Positions 20,781-34,100 of a stretch of 64,000 nt of DNA are shown piece by piece. The notes beneath the pieces are model-generated. The model saw only the letters and a list, made by a program, of their open reading frames with translations. It ran no database searches and was not told the origin of the DNA. How positions within the stretch are numbered: position 1 is the first letter of the stretch; each line of letters opens with the position of its first letter. The position numbers and the translations under genes were made by a program. The stretch is from Mrakia gelida. Taxonomy: Eukaryota > Basidiomycota > Tremellomycetes > Cystofilobasidiales > Mrakiaceae. The stretch is from assembly GCA_024345305.1 (NCBI GenBank), contig BRON01000014.1, positions 310,001-374,000 of the forward strand, read 5' to 3'.

Positions 20781-23700
20781 CTACCTCTTCAACCTCCTAC
20801 TATTCGCCATACCCCCGAGCACAACCTTCCTCGCCAACTCCGAGTCCCTCGCCCACGACCAGTTAGGATCCTGCCTGAAGAACTCGAGCTTCAACGCTTC
20901 CTCGGCGGAGGGACGGTCGGCTTCGAGGATCGCGAACGTCTTGTTCTGGACGAAGTCGAGCGCGGCTGGGGAGAGGTGGATGTTCTCTGGGATGGGAGGT
21001 TTGTGACCGGTTCCGAGCTGGTGTGGACGAGGAAAGGGTTCGAGGGGTCAGCGGTCGAGAAAGAGAGGAGAAAGAAGGAAGAAGAGGAGGACGACGCGAA
21101 CTGAACTGACCTTGAACATGATAGCCATCATTTCGAGACCCTGCCACGGTCGTTCACCACTGAACATCTCGAGGAGGACGCATCCGAAGGACCAGATGTC
21201 GACCTTGGCAGAGTAGCCTCGACCGTTGTTGTTGACCACCTCGGGAGCCATCCCTGCGAGACGCGAAGAAAGGAAAGAGTCGAGTCAGTTTCACGGGTCT
21301 CGTCTCGTCTCTCTTCGTCTTCGAACGAAGCACTCACAGAAGACCGATCCCTGAAGGAGAGTACCATCGTCGTTCTTGTAAGCGTCGGCTGTGGAACCGA
21401 AAAGTAAAGTCAGCTTGAGCTCGTTCGAACGAGAAGAAGGGAAGGAAAGGCGAACGAACAGCTCTGTTTCGAGATTCCAAAGTCCGTGATCTTGCAGACT
21501 CCGTTGTTGTGAGGGTCGACGAGGATGTTGTCTCCCTTGAGATCCTGTTCGAAAGCGAGCCAGCGAAAAGAGAGGGTCAGCCTTCGAGGTTCGGACGAGG
21601 AGTTGGAGAGGAGAGAGGACGAACTCGATGAAGGATGTTCAAGCTGTGAAGGTAAGCAAGACCTTCCAAGATCTGCTTCGAGAACCACCGAACCTCTCCC
21701 TCCTGGAGCTTCCCATACTTCCTGAACACACTCCCGAGCGAACCTGATCGAGGGACGAACGAAGTGAGAGTCAGCGAACGAGAACGAAAACGAGACGCGT
21801 CGTTCAGAAGAAGAGGAGGAGAAAGACTCACCTCCTGGCACGTATTCGAGGAATATAGAGATGAAGTCGTCCGACTGCTCGAACCCAAGGTACTGAACGA
21901 CGTTGGGATGGTCGAGGTCCTTGAGGAGCTGGATCTCCGACCTGAGAGCGGCGATGGTGTGAACTTGACGATCGTCCGCTTGATCCGAGAGGGTCTTGGG
22001 CATTTCGACCTGCTTGACGGCGATCATCTCTCCGGTGGTAGCGTTGAGACCTAGGTAGACTCGTCCGTACTGTTTTCGATCGAAGAAGAGAGAAGGAGGG
22101 AGGGAGGAGCGAGGTCAGGAACGAGAACGCGTCGAAAGAAGAACGAGAGCGGAAGGACGTACAGCTCCCTTCCCGATGAGATCTCCCTTCACCCACTTGA
22201 ACGTAGCTGGCAGATCAAGAACGAGGTCGACGTCAGCGGAGAACTCGACCAATGAAGAGTGGGAAAAAAAGAGCGAACGAACCAGGCGGCGAGCTCGAAT
22301 CCTCCTCGGGAACCTCCAAAACAGCCACAGGGATATGAGCCTTCAACTGCCCAGGCTTCACCTCCTCGACCTTGCTCCCCCACATCTTCGTACTCCTCCT
22401 CCGCAGAACCGAAACCTTCCCCATCTCAGGCTCGGGCACGCTCGCCAGCGAACTTCCACTCGGTTTCTCGAGGATCTTCTGTCGGTCCTCCGCGACCCTT
22501 CGAATCGACTTCCTGTACTGGAGCTTCGGAGCAGGGCCGTTGGCGTTGGCGGTGGTGGAGGAGGAGACGGCGGGGACGGCTTCGATGACCTCTGTATCGA
22601 GGTTGAGATGAGGGAAGAACTTGGAGAGCTGCTTGACGACGATTTCCGGGGGAGGTCTGAACGCCCACTGCTGATCCGCGTTCTGAGCGAAGACGGTCTT
22701 CTTCCTGACGAGTCTGGAGGGAGTGATGGCTGATCCACTCGCTCGAGCGCTCATGATCTCCTCGTCGAAGGCTTCCTCCTCGTCGGCTTCTTGATCGTTG
22801 GAAGCTGGAGCGTCGTCCCATGAGGATCCTCCCGATTGACCGACGGAGGACGAGGAGGTCTCTGACGGGCGAGGCTTCGCGACGGGGGTGTTGGTCTGGA
22901 TGGGAGGGAGGGATCGGTTGTCGAGTCGGGTGGGTTTGGAGGTGACTGTGAGGGTGCTTTCTGGAGAGGTGTTGGTGGAGTTGGAGTTGGAGGAAGAGAT
23001 GAGGAGCATGGCGAGACGAGCTGATTCCTTGAGGGTCGCGTCGGGATCGTGTTCGTCCGTCGAAGGATCGTTGAATCGAGGGGTGGGAGGTCCTCGTTCC
23101 GTGTCTCCCGAGTGAGATTTCGAAGGAGTGGATGCTCGAGGAGTAGGAGGAGCGACGACAACGAGCTTCTTCTTGGGTGCTGGTCGGAAGAGAACGTTGG
23201 TTCCTCCATCGTCTGAATCGTCCTCGTCCGAATCTCCTTCGGCGAGCTGGTTCCTCGAGAGGTCCTCGAAGACGGACGAGTGCGTCGAGACGGGAGAGTC
23301 GGAAGTTCGGGTGACGAGCGGAGCTGGTGGAGGTGGCGGTGGGGGTGGTGGAGGAGGAGGAGGTCGAGTCGCTTGTTGGAAAACAGCGGTAGAGTTCCCG
23401 ACCGACGAGTTTCGACTGACGGAGAACGCGTTCGTCCCTCCGTAGAGAGTCCCGTCGTCGTACGAGGGTTCCGTCGATGGCGGAGCCGAGAAGGTGTGAG
23501 GTAGAGGAGGTGGTGGAGGAGGGGTAGTTGTCTCAGTCGCGCTTCGTCGAAGATCCGTTGGACTCGCTCCCTCCGTTCGATATCGGCCATGTCCCTGCTG
23601 AGGGTTCGAGTCTCCTCCTTCGAGCGAAGCTCTCCTTCCCGTCCTCGGCATCGTCGGATAAGGTCCTTGGGAGTGCTGCTGATGCTGCTCGTGGTGTCCT

Positions 23701-26700
23701 CTCCCATCCATCGGATTCCACTCCTGATGGAAAGGGTAGGGCGAAGGATCCGGCGACGAGGAAGGTGAGTCGTGCGTGCTCGAAGGTCGTCTTGGAGGAG
23801 CGAGCGATCCCATCGAAGCTTCCGATTCGTCGTGATGAGTCCTAGGACGAGGAGCTCCGTATCGAGGATCGAAGGAAGGACGTCGTTGAGCGGGAGGGAA
23901 TTGTTGAGGATCGATCGAGTAAGGTCCAGGACTTGGGTCGCGTCCTCTGAGGGAGTTGTAGTTCCGAGGAGGAGGATCTCGAATCGATGGATCGAAGGAT
24001 GGGTAGTCGGGGGACTGCTGGTGGGACCACTGATTTGGGTGTTGCTGGTGGGAGGGAGGGAAGTTGGTGGAGTTGAAGGAAGGAGGTTGCTGTTGGCGAG
24101 AGAACTGAGGTTGAGGGGACGGCGCGTTGGGTTGAGTGGATCGACTCCTTCCCGCTACCGAGTTCGAGTACATCTGATCCCCGAATGCAGTCCCAGGTCG
24201 AGCCGTCGACTGACCCATCCGAACTCCAGTCTGAACTTGAGTCGAGTAGAGACTGCTCTCCTGAGGTGGTCGATACGAGCTCTGATTCGGACCTCCTCCT
24301 CTCGAGTTGGTCGGTTGACGCGAGTCTCCCATGTTCGGGTTGCTCCTCATCGACTGGAGAGGTCGAGGGATCGAGAGAGCTCCCATCTGAGGCTGCCATC
24401 GCGGGTCCTGATTCGACTGCTGCGAAGGAGGTCGACCGAACGCGTTTGGAGTTGCTTGAGTGAGGATGGGAGAGGGAGGAAGGCGGTTGGAAGCTGGGTG
24501 ATGAGGAGATGGGTTCTGGTAGGAAGGGGAGGGAGCTCCTGTCCAGCGAGGATCCTGTTGAGCTCCTCGTTGATGGTTGAACGTTTGACTCGAGAGCTGG
24601 AAGGACGTGTCGGCGTAGGGGTTGCCTTGAGGGAAGCTGGCGGTCCGCTGCTGGTTCATCGACTGCTGGAAGTGCATCCTCGAGGTGGGATCGAGCGTCG
24701 AAGGGGGTTGAGGAGGGCGGTCGTAGGGAGTTTCCTGTCGATGGCCCATGCTCGAAGCTGCACGGAACTCGTTCTCTCCTCGACCTCCTCCTCCTCGAAG
24801 AGGTAGCGTTCGAACGCTGTTGGGACCTCCTCCTGCTGAACCTGTTCGTCTCCAGTCTCCTCCGAACTCGTCGACTGCTGAGGGAGGAGGAGGGCCTGTG
24901 TTGGAACCTGATCGAGCGCGAGAGAGCTGGCGCTGGAGGAGTTGCTGCTCTCGTTCCATGTCGTAGAGTCGCTGCTGCTCCTGCTCCTGACGATCGAGCC
25001 TCTCTCGTTGGACTTGGGCCTGCATCAGAACGAAGGATACGCGCAAAGAAAGGTCAGCTCATCCCAACGCGTCGAAGAAAGAGACGAGCAAGACTCACGT
25101 GGTAAAGCTCCTGCTCTCGCCTCTGCTCCCTCATCGCCGCGTCTCGATCCGCGTCCGTCTGTTTCCTCCGCCTCTCCTCCTCCTCGGCTCGATCCTTCGC
25201 ATCCCACTCGGCAGCCATCCGATCCAGTTCGATCTTCTCCCTCTCCTTCTCCTGCTCTTCCAGCTGCTGTTCGGCCTGCAGAGCTCTCAGAAGCTCCTCC
25301 TCCGCGTCCTGAGCGTCCTGCGAGTCCTCCGAATCTCCAAACAGGCGCGTCGACTCCCGGATGTCCTCGAGGGAAGCTGCTGAGGTGGGTCGGGAGGAGT
25401 GGTTGGGATGTCGAGTGAAGTAGGAGGTGGTTGGAAGTTCTGCGCGTGAAGACTCGCCTGGGGAGTTGGAGGAACGAGTAGGAGTGATGAGAGGAGCGAC
25501 GGGAAGAGGAGTTGGAGTGACGGATCCTCGACGAGGGAAGGAGGAAGGGTCGACGGCGAGATTTCCGTTAGATGAAGAGGTGACCGAGTTAGAAGGGCTT
25601 CGAACCTCGTCTGGAGAACGAACGACGCTGCTTCGATCTCCTCCTCCCTTCGTCGCTGCGACGGCTGCTGCTCTCCTCGCCGAGGAGGCCGACGTCGACG
25701 AGTTGGGACTGGTCATTCCTCCTCCTCCCAGATGAGACGACTGCCTCCTCGCTCGGTTCCGATGGAGGTTGGCCGGTCCAGATCCAGAGAGAGCAGGACC
25801 GTCGAGTTCCGACACCGACGTCTCGGACGCACTCGCCTGGTACCCTCCTCCAAAGTACTCTGCCGTCCCCATCACTTGATCCGACATACTGCTCGCGCTC
25901 TCCGACTTGGGATGGTGGTACCCTCCCGATCCATGATGAGGTTTCGTTCTCGGCGACGAGTTGTTAGACGAAGGAGGAGGCACGAGAGGAACCGACCCTC
26001 CCACGGACGTCTGAATCGCGAGCAGCCCTTTGATCTCTCCTGGCTCGGTGCAGTAGTCGTAGAGAGCTTCTCCGTCGAGTGGGTTGGAGGTATCCGAAGG
26101 GGCAGCTGCTACTCCCATCCGACGACGAAAGAGCGAGAAGGAGGCGTGGTCGTCATCGGCGATGGACACCTGGCAAGACGAAGAAGGGGAAGGAAGGAGG
26201 AAGAGAGGTGAGCTTTCGCGTTTCGTTTGGTTTCACGTGGGAGAGTTTCGAAGGGATGGATGGACGAACTGCTGTGAAGACCTTCTCCCTGATGGCTGCT
26301 GAGCTGTCGCTTCCTGAGACGTCTGCTTGATGGAAGGTGGATCCGTCGACGGTCACGAAGAGGACGACCGAACCGAGAGGAGGTCGTTTGGGAGCGGACT
26401 GCGAGAGGAGAGGGAGGGAGGAAAGGTGTGAGCTCGCGCGACGGTCGTCCTCGTAGATCCAAGAAACCCGACTCACCGATGCATCTATACTCTTCCGACC
26501 GTTCAATCTCTCTTCAGCAGCAGCAGCAGCTCTCCTGGCCTCGTTCTCGGACAGGAAAGGTCCAGTCGCCAAGCCGAGTCCAACGTCGCGAGAGGGAGGT
26601 GGTGGTGGTAGAGGATGGTGGTGAAGAGGTGATTTTGGTGGAGGAGTTGGAGGTTTGGAAGATGGACCTGAGCTGGTAGGAGTAGGGGTGGGGTGGTAGT

Positions 26701-27469
26701 TGTGGGTGATGGGTGAGAGAGGAGAGTTGAGAGGTAGGTTGGAGAAGGACGAGGAGGCGGACGAGGAGGAGGAAGTTCCAATCGTTGGGCGTTTGGGTGC
26801 GATGAAGGATTGGGAGGGTGAGGAGTAGAAAGAGCTCGGTGGTGGTGGCTGGGACGAGGAGGAGGAGGGCTGCTGGTACTGGTGATGAGAGAGGGAAGGA
26901 CGAGCTCCTGAAGGACCGACGTGGGAAGATGGTGAAGGGGAGGAGGAGTTGGTCGAACCTGATCCTCCTCCTCGTCCGAGTCCTCCTCCTAGACCTGAAG
27001 AAGAGCCTCCATCGAAGTAGCTCGACGGTCCTCCATCCCCTTGAGCTGCTACTGTAGGAGTAGGATAAGGCTGCTGCTGACTCTCGCTGCTCTGTCCTGT
27101 TCCAGCGAACATGGTCTGACCCCTCTGAGGTCCTGTTGAGCTTCCTCCTCCTCCTCCTGCTCCTGCTGCCGCTGCCTTCCATATCCCTTCTGGAGGTTGA
27201 GTGTTGAGAGGAGAGGATTGGGATCGTTGAGGTTGAGGTGGTGGTTGATTCGATGGTGGAGGTGGTTGAGTACTTGTAGAGAAGGAAGAACGAGACCTTC
27301 TTGATCCTCCTCCTTCGTCGTCGTCGTCCTCGTCCGCTGAGGAGGTCGGATTCGTGACTCTCAAAGCGAGCTTCCCTGGCTTCCTCCCTCCCGTAGGTCG
27401 GTTCCGAGTAAGAGGGGAAAGGGAAGGAGGGGAGGGGAGTCCACCGCCACCACTACTGCTGCCTGACAT
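20781..27469 (-). CDS. BCK1: Bck1/Mkh1-type MAP kinase kinase kinase (cell wall integrity), 11 exons, 1948 aa
   Basis: Model: complement(26477..27469, 26270..26398, 25099..26169, 22283..25019, 22163..22206, 21832..22069, 21625..21743, 21460..21544, 21338..21388, 21111..21253, 20781..21017). The kinase domain occupies the C-terminus (about 1647-1925): LIGKGA-YGRVY, IAVKQVEMP, HR-DLKGDN, DFGIS and WMAPEV. The DLKGDN loop and GLEMM-AIMFK segment are typical of Bck1/Mkh1. Exon 2 encodes a ubiquitin-fold-like piece (VVLFVTVDGSTF, residues 340-350), as in Ras-association-like regions of this family. About 1200 residues of Ser/Pro/Gln-rich sequence with a coiled-coil-like QQRLYDMEREQQLLQRQ segment and a poly-Pro run lie between. 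In yeasts the kinase acts below protein kinase C and above Mkk1/2 and Slt2. Long open frames on the opposite strand are shadows. Confidence 0.93.
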
Positions 27470-28597
27470 GCTGAGAGGGAGGGAAAGGAGGACGTGGAGC
27501 GGAGGGAGCAGGAGGAGCGAGGAGGAGAGGGAGGAGCGAGCACCCAGCGAAGGGGAGTGGGTAGAGAGGAGGAGGTCTAAAGGGAACAAGGGAGGTGAGA
27601 GGTCAGTCGTACTGATCTCTACAGAGCAGAGAGATGACGAGAGGTTCAAGCTCACCAGGAACGAGGGGACGAAAGGACGGGAGGCGAGAAGGGAACGTCG
27701 AGGGAAGGGGAGACGGAGAGCGAGATGGTTCGAGCTTCCTTCGTTGGCGAGCTCGTTTTCCTGCTAGACCGTCCGAGCGAGGGGAAGGGAAAAGGAGGAG
27801 GGAAGAAGGAGGACGCTCTCGACGGGAGAGGGTGGAAGGGTGTTGATCGTTGGAGTCGAAATCCTGAAATACTCGCAACGAGAGAAGGAGGGGAGGAGAG
27901 GGAAGGAAGCTCAAATCGAAGCGAGCGAGCGAGGAGCCGATCGTCCCAGAACGACCAGCGGGGGCCTCGAGTTCTTTCCACCTTCGTTGTAAAGGACTTG
28001 GTAGAGGCGCTAGCAAAGAGAGTGCATGAATGAAAACGAGCAACGATTCGTTCTGAAGAGAGGGAGAAGGAGAAAGGGCAGACGACTCGAGGGAGAAAGC
28101 TCGTGTCAATCAACGCGTCCTCCTCGACGCTTTGGGTTGCTCGAGCGAATATCTACTAGCAAGAGCACAAGTGAAGTAGGAATCCACGCAGTGGGAGAAC
28201 TTCTGAAAGAAAGCAGATCGGTAAAAAGCAGCGGAACCGAGGAGTCGGCTCTTCCGGCGGAGGTGTCGTGTGTCGCGCTCACAACGCGTCGCTTTCCGAC
28301 CTCGCAGCTCGCTCGGATCTACTCACAACGATGTTCTCTCGAGATCTAGATTGATGGCTTCCACCTCTTGCGTCTGGAAAACGAGGGAGAAAGCGAAGAA
28401 AGAAGATCGATTTCGTTTGACGACGCGTCGAACGGGTCGAAAAACAAACTACAGAGATCCTGAAGCCCAAGAGAGTAGAGAGCGAAAGTGAAAAGGAGCA
28501 CGAAAAGCGAGAGAGAAGAAAGAACGAAGCGAGAAGAAGTCCGAGAGAGACAGATCGTAGAGGAGAAACAAACACACCACAACCACGGCGCGACGAA
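27470..28597. other. Upstream region of BCK1
   Basis: Purine-rich on the plus strand. Several overlapping open frames on both strands have no splice logic. It includes the 5' untranslated region and promoter of BCK1 and whatever follows the PriA-like pseudogene. Copies of the ACGCGTC motif occur at about 28115, 28285 and 28422, here outside any intron I could model. Confidence 0.4.
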
Positions 28598-29706
28598 TCA
28601 CTTCTTGAGGCATGTTCCAGCAGAGAGAGTATCCTCGAATGCAAGAATCTGGGTCGAATTCAGAGAGGAAGGGAAAAAAATTCGGTGAGCTCGAGCGACG
28701 AAAGAAGGTCTGAGAGAAGCGAGTAAAGAGGAATCAAAACAACAAAACTCACCAACGACGCATTTTCCTCTGACGCACGCAACGTCGTCCGCTCCTGGAA
28801 GATCCGAGCAGTCGACCCCGGCTCCTACGATGCATCCTCCACACGAGCTGAAAAGGGCGAGGGAAGGGGAGAAGAGTTGGGTCAGTGGTAGGTTCCGAGT
28901 CAAAACGAACGAAGCGAGCAGTCGACGCGTCGAGTCGAGTCGCAGCTCCCGCTCAAACCGAATCAATCAAGGAGATCTCGGCGTGACTGACTTGAGGTTC
29001 TCCTTAACATTCAAGCACTCCAGCCCTTTCGTCGCAAGAGGGCAAGCCATCTCTCCAATCGGGCAGATCTTCGCTCCCTTGAAGGGAGACTGAACTTTCG
29101 GCGCTCTCTTGAACGGTTGAGGAGCGGCGCTGGGGTTGACGGTTCCATCGCTCTTGCAGCTTTGGGCGTAGGCCGCATCAGAGAACGCGGCGCCTCCGGT
29201 GTAGATCTGTGAGAGAGAACGAAACCGGGAGAGGTTAGCTCGAGTGGGAGGAGGGGTCGAGGGAAGGAGGTTGTTGTGGACTCACGCACGTCCCATCAGG
29301 CCCGACGACATGCCCTTGGTTCCTCCCATCCCCACGGCAACCCGCAAATGGATGGGAATCTGCGGCGGGCGAAAGAACGCGAAACGACCGTCAGCTCTGA
29401 TTGTGTCGCGAGTGGCTCCCTCGCCGTCTCTATCTGCTCCCTGCGTCGAGGAACTTACTGGCCGTAGGTATAGCATCGTCCGTCACCGGCAAAGAAGGCC
29501 CAGGCCACAGCATCGCTTCTGGATTGAAAGAGCGCGATACAAGATGCCTCGGTTTGCCCTTGCGTGAGAACCTGATTTCGACCGCCAAAGTTGTACTGGT
29601 TGGCGTAGAGCTTGTCGAATCGGACGAAGTCTCGAGCGTGGGAGAAGTTGGCGAGGCTGAGGGTGAGGAGGAGGAGAGAGAGGAGGGAGGGGAAGACGGG
29701 AAGCAT
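28598..29706 (-). pseudogene. PriA-like secreted cysteine-rich protein gene with two frameshifts
   Basis: Exons on the minus strand: 29459..29706, 29286..29359, 28992..29206, 28753..28847, 28598..28648. Exon 1 encodes a clear signal peptide (MLPVFPSLLSLLLLTLSLA). Later exons encode CPIGEMACPL, SCGGC and CVRGKCVV, the cysteine pattern of the PriA family of basidiomycete secreted proteins. Two lesions interrupt it: exons 1 and 2 sum to 322 bases where phase 0 is needed (about one extra base near 29340), and exon 5 is two bases short in a CT run near 28620, so the conserved ending CLKK falls in another frame. Splice sites are intact. Sequencing or assembly error is the main alternative. A paralogue at 62123-62957 is broken differently. 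Confidence 0.7.
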
Positions 29707-31119
29707 TGGGAGTCGAGCGAGGAGCGACGGGAGGGGAGGCGAAGCGAAGGTGATTTGAGGACTGGGTAGCCAGGGGGAGGAGGGATTGATGAGGTGAAGG
29801 CAAGGGGGGGAGGTCGTCGGTGGTAGGTGGAAGAAAGCAAGAAGAAGGGGATGGGTGAACGAAAAAACCTCCAGGTCAGATGGAAACAAAACGCCTTCGG
29901 AAGAGAGTAGCTCCAACTTTAACGTCGGCTCAACGTCTTCTTGATGCTGGACCGAGACGTGAGGATCGAGACATGAATGAAGAGGAGAACCAATTAACCA
30001 AGAGTAGCTTCCGATGATCGAAAGATCGAGAGGACGGTGGAAAAAAGCAGCCGCGGGAGGAAAGTCGGTTTCGCGAGGACTCACCTGACCGTCGACGCGA
30101 CGCGTTCCGCCGCTCCCTTCTTTTCTTCTCCACGCCTCATTCTGCCGCTCTCTCCTTAGCCCGCTCTCGAGGCCTCACCCCCTCACTCTTCAAGAAAACT
30201 CACATTAATCGAACCCCTCCGACCACCTCCGACCCGCCAACATCCTCCCTCTCCCTCAACCACCCCCTCAACTCCCTCCCCAACTCCCCCCACCCCTCCC
30301 TCCCGTCCTTCAGTGCATGAGTACCCTCCAACGTCAGCTCCCCTGAGATTGAGCTCCTTCGGAGCCGCCACTTCCCAGTAAGGTGAGCCGTCAACGCGTT
30401 TGGGATGTGTCCGTCGTTCGAGGAAAAGGAAAGGAGCGCGAGTGTCGAGAGACGAAAATTTCCGAAGGTGGTGTTGAGAGGAAGAGAAGAGACGAGAGAG
30501 GAATAGTTGTCGTCACCGCTGTGGTCCGGGAAAGGGGCGCGAGGAAGGAAACGGAAGAGTCTCGAGATCCGACTCGACGCATCGAGCTTTCGAAGGGTCC
30601 GTCTCTGAAGAAGAGGGGAGACAGACGAGGAAGATCAGTTTCGACCCGAACATCTCAGCACTGCCAGCCCACGAGCTAGAGCTCAGAACCCTACTCGTTC
30701 GCCCATCGCAGAAGGTCTGTCTTTCAAACGAGGGCGAAGCAGGTCAGCGACGAACGCTCGCGACTCGACTCGAAGGAAGAAGAAAACGACCGTATTTCAT
30801 TACTGTTGTTGTTGGGGATAGAAGAAAAGAGCAAACGAGAACAGAGGTGGAGCTAAAGAAGGGGTGGGGACGGGGTTGGGGAGAGGGAGGGAGGGAATGA
30901 CATGCCTGTTTCGTTTCCGTGATTCGCTCTCCAGCGGTCGACGGATTTCGGGCGAGACGAGGCCATCTGGAGTGAGAGGAAGAGAGAGAGAAAAGAGAAG
31001 AACAAAAAGATACTGGAGTGAAGGAAGAAGAAGAGAGAGAGATAGGATAACAAGGGGGAGGGAAGGAGGGAGGGGAAGCGAGTTCGTTTTGATTTTGGGT
31101 TTCGTTTGAGACGCGAGAG
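29707..31119. other. Long gene-poor stretch
   Basis: Between the start of the PriA-like pseudogene and the stop of the RBM39-like gene, both minus. Contains a strongly strand-biased C-rich tract (30176-30310) and purine-rich low complexity. No gene or RNA could be supported. The minus frame 30183-30371 is a Gly/Glu/Val repeat shadow of the C-rich tract. Confidence 0.4.
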
Positions 31120-34100
31120 TTAGACTGAGAGGTGAGCTTTGAAGAGAGGTTCAGCGAGGTACTGTTTGGGAAACAAAAAGGAAGAGAGTCAGCTTGAGCG
31201 GAAAAAGCGAGCGAGCGAACGAGAGGAGTGAGATGGAACGAACGTTGGCGACGAGCGAACGACCACCGAAGAATCGACCGTTGAGACCAGCGACGGCCTT
31301 CGCGGCGACGTCAGGAGTAGCGAACTGGATGTATACTTCTCCCTGTTGGTCGATAGACAAAGACAAGGTCAGCTCGAAGCTCCGAGAACGAAAGAAAGAT
31401 GAGCGAGAGGACGCGACGAACCTGGGACTCCTTCTCGACCTTGATCGCGACGACGGGACCGTACTTGGCCTCGCACTCTCCCTTGATATCATCAGCGAGA
31501 TCAGTATCCCAGTCACGTTCGGTTTCCCTGTGGACGAAAAACAGGAAGAAGAGTCAGCGAACAAACGATGAGGGAAAGAGGGAAAGAGAGAAGGGACGAA
31601 CTCTTCGGGCGAGAACATGTTGTTGACGAGGACGTAGTTGGAAGGTTGAACGGGGATGACAGGTCGAGCACTACAAAGCGAGCGAGAACAACGACGGTCA
31701 GCGACACGAGGAGGAGGAGGGAAGCGAACGAGACGAGTCGACTCACGTCTGTGGAACCATGGGAAGTCTCGAAGGGTGAATCGGGGGTTGAGGAGCAGCG
31801 TCAGGAAGATCTCGTCCAGCAAGCTTGAACATGAGGGCTTGGCGAGCAGCAGCGTCCATTCGTTGACCTACAAGAGAAAGGAGAAGGAAGAGTCAGTTCG
31901 GGGAAGAACAACGCGACGAACGAACGCGAGAAGGGGAGACGAAACAAACCAGCGTTGTCGTCGAGACTCTCGGGCCTGTTTCCATCGTTAGCGTTGGGGA
32001 CGACGGGACCTGTCTGAACGAAGGGAGTGTGAGGAAGGTTGCTGGGCTGAGCGGGAGTGGCAGCTTTCTCGTTGACGGTCGAGACTCGGACTGAGGAAGA
32101 AGAGGAAGGGCAGAACGAGTCGCGTCAGCGTTAGGGCGCGAAAGATCTTGAAGCGAGGGAAGGAGGTAGCGGACTAACGTTGTCTTCCAGCAAGCTCGAA
32201 ACCGTTCATGGTCTGAAGAGCAGTCTTGGCAGCTTCGAGGTCCTTGAACCTGAGCGAAGAAGAAAAAGGCAAGGTCAGCTTCGCATTTCGACTTCCAAGA
32301 CGACTCGTTCGTCCATCTCCCTCGAGAAGCGATCCAGGAGAGCTGCGACATCCAATGCTGCCCATCTCCTTCCAAGCCATCGCCCAACCCCTGCGAACCG
32401 TCGTCCAACAAGGAGAGGAAGAAAAACCTCGAACTCACTGAACAAACGCAAACCCCTTACTCTTCCCCGTCATCGAATCCCTATGCAAGTCCACAAACTC
32501 CAGCTCCCCGAACGGCATAAACACCTCCCTGATGTTCTCCGCCGTCAACTCGAAGTTCAAGCTTCCCACGTAGAGTCGATGGTAGGGGATCTCGGCATCG
32601 GCGTTTCGATCCCTGTTGAGCTGAGGAGGAGGAGGACCTCGCATTCCCAGAGGAGGGAGGGATCCAGGTCTGATGTGGGAAGGGTGTGGGTGGTAGTTGG
32701 GCAAGCGTGGGTGTGGTGAGGAGTCCGAGGAGAAACGAAGAGGGGTGCTTGAGAGCAAGGAGGGAAGAGAGAGGGGAGGGAAGCAAGAGCGAGTCAGTAA
32801 CGAAGGGGGTTCTTGCTCGCTTTGAGAGGACAGCGTGACGCGAAGAAGAGAGAGATGGGATGGTCAAGAGTGGGAACTTACCCTGAGAGAGGAGCGTGAG
32901 GGTTGAGAGGTTGGATAGCAGGAGTCGTTCCAGCAGCGAGCTTGTTTCGTTCCGCCTCGGTGAGCTCGACGAGGATGGGGATTCCCATGACGATCGTTCC
33001 CGTGAGCTTGAGAGCTTGTTCGACCAGAGCGATCTCGGAGAGTTCGACGTATCCGATTCTGGAGCAGCAGCGAACCACGAGCAAAGGACGAAAAAGTCAG
33101 CTTCGAGCGCTCGAGAAGAAGGAAAGCGAAAGGAAAGGACAAGACTCACCCTTTCGACCTCCTCGACACCCTGTCCGTCACGATCCTAGCATCCCTGACG
33201 GTTCCCTCTCCCAGCTTGTCCTCGAAGAAGGCTCCGAGATCTCTCGAAGTGAGCTTCCCTGCGATTTGGGAGACGAAGACGGAGCGAGCTTCGGAGTCGA
33301 TCTCGTCGAGGAGAGCGTCGGCTCCTCCTCCTCCTCCAGCACCTGAGGTGTCGTAGCTTGGGGATCCTCGGCGACGACGACGAGGTGGGGATCGGTTGTA
33401 GTCCCTGTGTTCAAAGCAAAGCGAGGTGGGAAAGAAGTTCAGACGAAGGAAATAACGAAGTGGAAGGAGAAGGGAAGGAGAACGAGAGCTCAACGAAACG
33501 AACCTGTCGTCTCGACCTCCTCCTCGTCGGTCCCCTCGTCGTTCTCGATCCATCTTGGCGTAGTCTGTAGAGTGAAGAAGGACCCAAGAAGGAGATGAGC
33601 TTGGTTCGCATGGCAAAAGAGGGAAGAACCGAGCTCGACGAAGGACGGTCGAATGGACTCACACTCCTCCTTCTCCCTCTCCCTCTCCCTCCTCATCTCC
33701 CTATCCCTCGCATCACGATCCTTCTCTCGGGTATCCCTAGAGTCTCGTCCTCCTCCTCCTGACCTCCCACCGCTCTCTCTCGACTTGTGAGAATCTCTCG
33801 AACGATCCCTCTTCCTGTCGTCTCCTCCTTCCAGTTTCTCCCTCCTGCTGCTCCTCTCTCCTCTGTCCCTGTCCTCCCCTCTAGTAGACTCTTCAGCTCG
33901 CTCCCTATCCTTCCTCTCTGCCCTTTTCCTCCTTCTCTCCTCAGGATCCTCGATATCATCCTCTTGTTGTCTCTCTCTCTCCCTCCTCTTTCGTCTTTTA
34001 CGAGCTTCCTCTTCGTCCTCGTCTGGTTCGCCCGATCGTCCGTGTCGTTTCGAGGAGGATCGTTCGGGTTCGGGGTGGGAGGAGCGGGAAGCGGAGTGTC

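Noticed and set aside
23772..24806. 344-codon open frame on the plus strand opposite BCK1
   Set aside because: Arg/Ser-rich antisense shadow of the Gln/Pro/Ser-rich BCK1 middle region, with no family signal or splice pattern.
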